19,528 nucleotides of DNA, from positions 1-19,528 of the forward strand of contig JALLAZ010000207.1 of the NCBI GenBank assembly GCA_036939755.1, in the 5' to 3' direction. This document shows, piece by piece, positions 16,772-19,528 of this stretch (position 1 is its first letter; every line of letters begins with the position of its first letter). Position numbers and translations under genes: made by a program. This stretch comes from Stephanodiscus triporus. Lineage: Eukaryota > Bacillariophyta > Thalassiosirophyceae > Thalassiosirales > Thalassiosiraceae. Under the pieces are notes generated by a model that was not told the origin of the DNA, made no database searches, and saw nothing but the letters and a program-made list of their open reading frames with translations.

Positions 16772-17075
16772 AGAAAGCAGCTGTTTTTTCATCTTTGATC
16801 AAAAGGAGGGTGCACTATTGCGCAAGGCGATTAATTTGAATGTATGGAAATCAACCAAGTATCGTTGAATGATAAAATAATTTGATATTAGTGTAGTTTG
16901 AACATCGGTTAATGTGAAGCACTACTAAGTTTCATCGAACGATGAAACAACTCGATGATAGTTTGGTTTAGAATAAAATAATGATAGTTTTCAAACAATC
17001 CATTTCATCCTAATTTGATTTAGCTCTTCCGTCCATCCAGTGCAGTTATTATTGGGAGCCGCATTTCCAAGACAG
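16772..17075. other. AT-rich intergenic region with diverged tandem copies
   Basis: The stretch lies between the stop of the small hypothetical gene and the 3' end of the RING-CH gene. Two related segments of about 48 nt begin at about 16857 and 16927 (period about 70), sharing an aagt-t-atcg-gaa-gat-aaa-aa pattern and a -gat-t-agt-t-gtttga- tail. The second contains a perfect 20-nt palindromic inverted repeat. Confidence 0.45.
16929..16948. repeat. Perfect inverted repeat, 9-nt arms and 2-nt loop
   Basis: gtttcatcg (16929-16937), aa, then cgatgaaac (16940-16948). The arms are exact reverse complements. It lies about 130 nt beyond the RING-CH stop codon on the downstream side of that minus-strand gene and could fold in either 3' UTR. 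Confidence 0.75.
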
Positions 17076-18413
17076 CTACCCTTTAGTTGGTAATTCAAAG
17101 GCAATTCTCAAATTATCTGCCTTCACCGACGCGGGCTTCTGACTCTTATCTTCAAAGTGCACAGCTAGCCGGCTGTTTTTGTGAAATGCTCTCACGTGGC
17201 CCACTTTACCATTTAGGTGGGATGCGCTTACCAATCCATGACAAATCACTGGACAGCCGAATGTAGGACGAATGAGATCACTTGCAACTTGAAGCATTCT
17301 CTCATCGTCTGCCTTCCTTGGCTCTGCGAGTGGGCCTGTGAGGACACAGATTTCTCCATCATTTTCGTATCGCAAAGCCTGGAACAGATTTCCACGATAA
17401 GGAAGCACCATAACGTAGCGTTCCTTGCATACTTCTAACAATTCTTCAGCACTTTTAGTACAATTATGTTCTGGACCATGCACACGGCAGCTTTCGGTAA
17501 CCAACTTCATGACAATCCGCTCAGCTTCGATACCATGGTTATAATTCAAAAGTACTTTCGCATAGTCCAAACCTGCTGCCATTGTCACAACTGAAGTCAA
17601 GCCATGCAATTCAAGTTTAGTCTCATAGTTGATCCTCAATTTCTCAAATATATCTGTTGCGCGTACGTTCGTATCATCTTCGTTGCTCTTAGCCGAACGG
17701 GCCCTAAAAATTTCAATGTGGCTTTCCATCTCTTTGGACTTCTTTTTCTTGCCGAATAAATTGTAGATTATTCGAGCCTTTTCAAAGTATTTGATTGAAG
17801 TATTATTACTTTCTTCAGTTTTGTCCAAGCTCATACTTGCCCCAAAGCACCCATATCCAAATGCCTCAAAAACTCCAATCATTTCACAGAAATTGTATTC
17901 GAAACTTGTTCGGGGCATGTGTACCCACCCGTCCATCTTCTCGTCCTTCTTCATTCGCTCGACCATCGACAACAACTTTTTAATAAGTGTTTCACACTCT
18001 ACTTTCAGCATCCCCGAATCTTGGGACGAGTAGAGGGATTTGCTATGCATAATATTGTTCAAAATTATTATTTTGGATCGAAGGGAATGCATTACATTGA
18101 TTTTATCCCATTTGCTGTTTTCAGGACAGCCGTAGGTGACCTCTGCAAACGAGACGAATGCTGACGCTAAATCTAGCGATAATTTATTTTGGTATGGTTG
18201 CTTGCAGTTGGGGCAATCTTCCCATGAAGTGGTAAAGGCCGGGGAGTTTGCCTCAAGTGTGCTCTTGTGCTCTGCGTAATGGACGATGCAGGATAAATGG
18301 GCGAAGCCCGCCGAATCGCCGCGGCAAGAGCAGTCGCGCACCAACGGCTCTCCCTCTTCGTCGGGCCCCTCGTCCAAACAGAAGTAGCACGATGCTCCTT
18401 CGGGGACCGCCAT
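17076..18413 (-). CDS. RING-CH (RINGv) zinc finger protein with TPR-like region
   Basis: 445 residues, one exon. The N-terminus is a C4HC3 RING variant: Cys 9 and 12, Cys 28 and 30, His 39 and Cys 42, Cys 67 and 70, spaced as in RING-CH E3 ubiquitin ligases (MARCH-type). There is no transmembrane pair as in membrane MARCH enzymes. Residues 100-330 are helical and include a TPR or kinesin-light-chain-like segment (DYAKVLLNYNHGIEAERIV near 283, HGPEHNCTKSAEELLEV near 312). Residues 390-440 form a small module (HGLVSASHLNGKVGHVRAF, RLAVHFED, KPASVKADNLRI) that recurs at the end of many diatom RING or MYND-finger proteins, from recollection of the family. E3 ligase activity or zinc-dependent protein binding is inferred; target and site are unknown. 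The start codon lies 139 nt from the divergent FKBP gene, so a shared promoter is likely. Confidence 0.8.
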   Translation of the reverse strand: MAVPEGASCYFCLDEGPDEEGEPLVRDCSCRGDSAGFAHLSCIVHYAEHKSTLEANSPAFTTSWEDCPNCKQPYQNKLSLDLASAFVSFAEVTYGCPENSKWDKINVMHSLRSKIIILNNIMHSKSLYSSQDSGMLKVECETLIKKLLSMVERMKKDEKMDGWVHMPRTSFEYNFCEMIGVFEAFGYGCFGASMSLDKTEESNNTSIKYFEKARIIYNLFGKKKKSKEMESHIEIFRARSAKSNEDDTNVRATDIFEKLRINYETKLELHGLTSVVTMAAGLDYAKVLLNYNHGIEAERIVMKLVTESCRVHGPEHNCTKSAEELLEVCKERYVMVLPYRGNLFQALRYENDGEICVLTGPLAEPRKADDERMLQVASDLIRPTFGCPVICHGLVSASHLNGKVGHVRAFHKNSRLAVHFEDKSQKPASVKADNLRIAFELPTKG

Positions 18414-18552
18414 TGTTCCTCACTATCGAGCCTGAAATTCTTAAGAGGTTGCAATATTATTTACTGGTGAATTCACACAGGAATTGGTAGAAGTCTCCCC
18501 GCAACTCACGGACGCCACAACTCGAGTTGTCGTCAGACACTTCGTATGTACC
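18414..18552. promoter_or_regulatory. Compact 139-bp bidirectional promoter region
   Basis: Only 139 bp separate the start codons of the RING-CH gene (minus) and the FKBP gene (plus), so both promoters and 5' leaders must overlap or lie within it unless they extend into the coding regions. No TATA box was recognised; attattta near 18453 is the only AT-rich candidate. Confidence 0.5.
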
Positions 18553-19356
18553 ATGGCCCTCCAACTTGTGGCAATCGTATTGCTCGTAGTGTGTCGATGG
18601 ATAAATAATACCGCGGCGTTTTCCGCCCTCCCAACCCGTGCTCGCACACCTCCGCCCGTCTGCGCCTCGAGTCGCCTCAAGTCGACGAAAGACGAAGACG
18701 GCGACGTACGTCACGTCCCCGGCCTTCGCCGCGCCGTCCTCCTCCGAACGGCAACGATGGCATCGTCGATGCTTCTCGCGACCGCGGCATCCCCCCGACC
18801 AGCCCGCGCCGGAATCGATCCCGCGGCGCTCAGGGCCCTGCCCGTCGAGGGGGACGTCGACGGCTCCGCGTCGCGCCTGCGCCAGATCGAATCGGCCACC
18901 GGTCCCCGACCGGAGGACGGCAAGGACATCGCCTTCGAAACGCTCCCGTCGGGCGCGAGCTATCGCGAGTACAGGGAGGGCAAGGGCGACGCCTACGTGC
19001 AGCGGGGGTCGAGGGTGGCGGTCGAGATGACGATACGCTGCAGGTCGTTCAGTACGGCGGACGAGCCGGGTGGCATGACTTACTTCACGACGAAGCAGGA
19101 CACCGATTTCAACGAGCTGGCCTGGACCGTCGGGAGCGGCGAACTCCCCCCGGAACTGGAAGAGTGCATGATGGGCATGCGCAAGGGTGCGATTCGGAGG
19201 ATCGAGCTGCCCTCGACGGTGGTCTTCGCGGCGAAGAAGAACCAACAGCTCCCGCTGCCGTCGGAGAAGAACAGGGATGGGAAGAGGAGGTTTGAGAATC
19301 TCTTCAAGACGGACGCAACTTTGCTTTTCGAGGTATTGGTAACGAGAATTAAGTAG
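18553..19356 (+). CDS. FKBP-type protein targeted to the thylakoid lumen
   Basis: 267 residues from the ATG at 18553, which has a strong ACCATGG context; the open frame upstream to 18484 lacks an ATG. Three targeting parts are visible. Residues 1-22 are a signal peptide ending AA|FSALP (Phe after the cut, the diatom plastid signature). Residues 24-58 are transit-like and basic. A second signal holds twin Arg 59-60, a hydrophobic stretch (68-80) and ARA|G at 84-87, typical of Tat-dependent lumen import. The FKBP fold follows at about 125-267: ASYREYREGKG (135), RGSRVAVEM (151), GELPPELEECMMGMRKG (196) and DATLLFEVLVTRI (254). Known role of the family: prolyl isomerase and chaperone for thylakoid protein assembly. 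The Tyr of the usual LxYG loop (FKBP12 Tyr82) is not present and the VIPGW-type segment is altered (ELPPEL), so isomerase activity may be weak, as in many lumenal plant FKBPs. It shares a divergent promoter with the RING-CH gene. Confidence 0.85.
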   Translation: MALQLVAIVLLVVCRWINNTAAFSALPTRARTPPPVCASSRLKSTKDEDGDVRHVPGLRRAVLLRTATMASSMLLATAASPRPARAGIDPAALRALPVEGDVDGSASRLRQIESATGPRPEDGKDIAFETLPSGASYREYREGKGDAYVQRGSRVAVEMTIRCRSFSTADEPGGMTYFTTKQDTDFNELAWTVGSGELPPELEECMMGMRKGAIRRIELPSTVVFAAKKNQQLPLPSEKNRDGKRRFENLFKTDATLLFEVLVTRIK

Positions 19357-19528
19357 GTTAGCAATGAGCAGAAGAATCGGATCATACTGGTCCGATGCTG
19401 GCGAATGCGTTCAATGCTTAATTCAACTCTAAATAGCCTCATGGCCTCCTATCTTCCGATTGTCCCGTGATACGAGCGACGTCTGGGATGCTCATTACAG
19501 TCACACACCATAAGTCTGCAGTCCCGGA
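19357..19528. other. 3' flank of the FKBP gene
   Basis: About 170 nt after the stop codon that should hold the 3' UTR of the FKBP gene. No other feature was recognised before the window ends. Confidence 0.4.

Noticed and set aside
1..19528. CRISPR array, insertion sequence, tRNA or rRNA gene, bacterial operon
   Set aside because: No regularly spaced repeats, transposase motif, terminal repeats, cloverleaf or ribosomal sequence was seen, and introns and targeting signals mark this as nuclear DNA of a photosynthetic eukaryote.

Overview
This window looks like nuclear DNA from a diatom, probably a centric one (Thalassiosirales-like). Three observations support this. Several genes carry short GT-AG introns of roughly 90-290 nt. 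Two genes begin with a signal peptide whose cleavage site is followed by Phe (the ASAFAP-type plastid entry motif of secondary red-lineage plastids). One gene belongs to the RING-CH/TPR type that is expanded in diatoms. Coding sequence is full of Gly-, Asp- and Thr-encoding triplet or homopolymer expansions. There is no operon logic, no mobile element, no CRISPR array and no recognisable RNA gene.

Layout, left to right: (1) 345-1560 +, a plastid-targeted thioredoxin-fold protein in three exons. (2) 2206-4041 -, histidinol-phosphate aminotransferase in three exons; its first intron is free of stops and a multiple of three long, so a plain ORF call wrongly includes it and also misses the last exon. 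(3) 4688-6688 +, a secreted animal-type haem peroxidase. (4) 7229-9096 -, a BAR-domain protein with a Gly/Pro-rich tail and NPF motifs; its frame is broken in a G/C homopolymer, probably by sequencing or assembly. (5) 9781-11367 -, a large acidic, disordered, unrecognised protein. (6) 12020-13267 +, a Cms1-like ribosome-biogenesis protein. (7) 14183-15827 -, a membrane-anchored class 3 lipase in three exons, the last of which supplies the likely catalytic His. (8) 16274-16771 +, a weak hypothetical. (9) 17076-18413 -, a RING-CH protein with a TPR-like region. (10) 18553-19356 +, an FKBP-type protein with a three-part signal for the thylakoid lumen.

The genes do not form one pathway. They are housekeeping genes packed in mostly alternating orientation with 0.14-0.9 kb between them: plastid redox and folding (1, 10), amino acid synthesis (2), secretion (3, 7), membrane traffic (4) and ribosome assembly (6). 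I found no convincing new multi-gene system. The points most worth a second look are gene-model issues (stop-free intron, missing exons, homopolymer frameshift), the 46-nt poly(C) tract inside a coding region, the BAR/NPF architecture, the peroxidase that lacks the usual haem-linking Asp, and the uncharacterised acidic protein.
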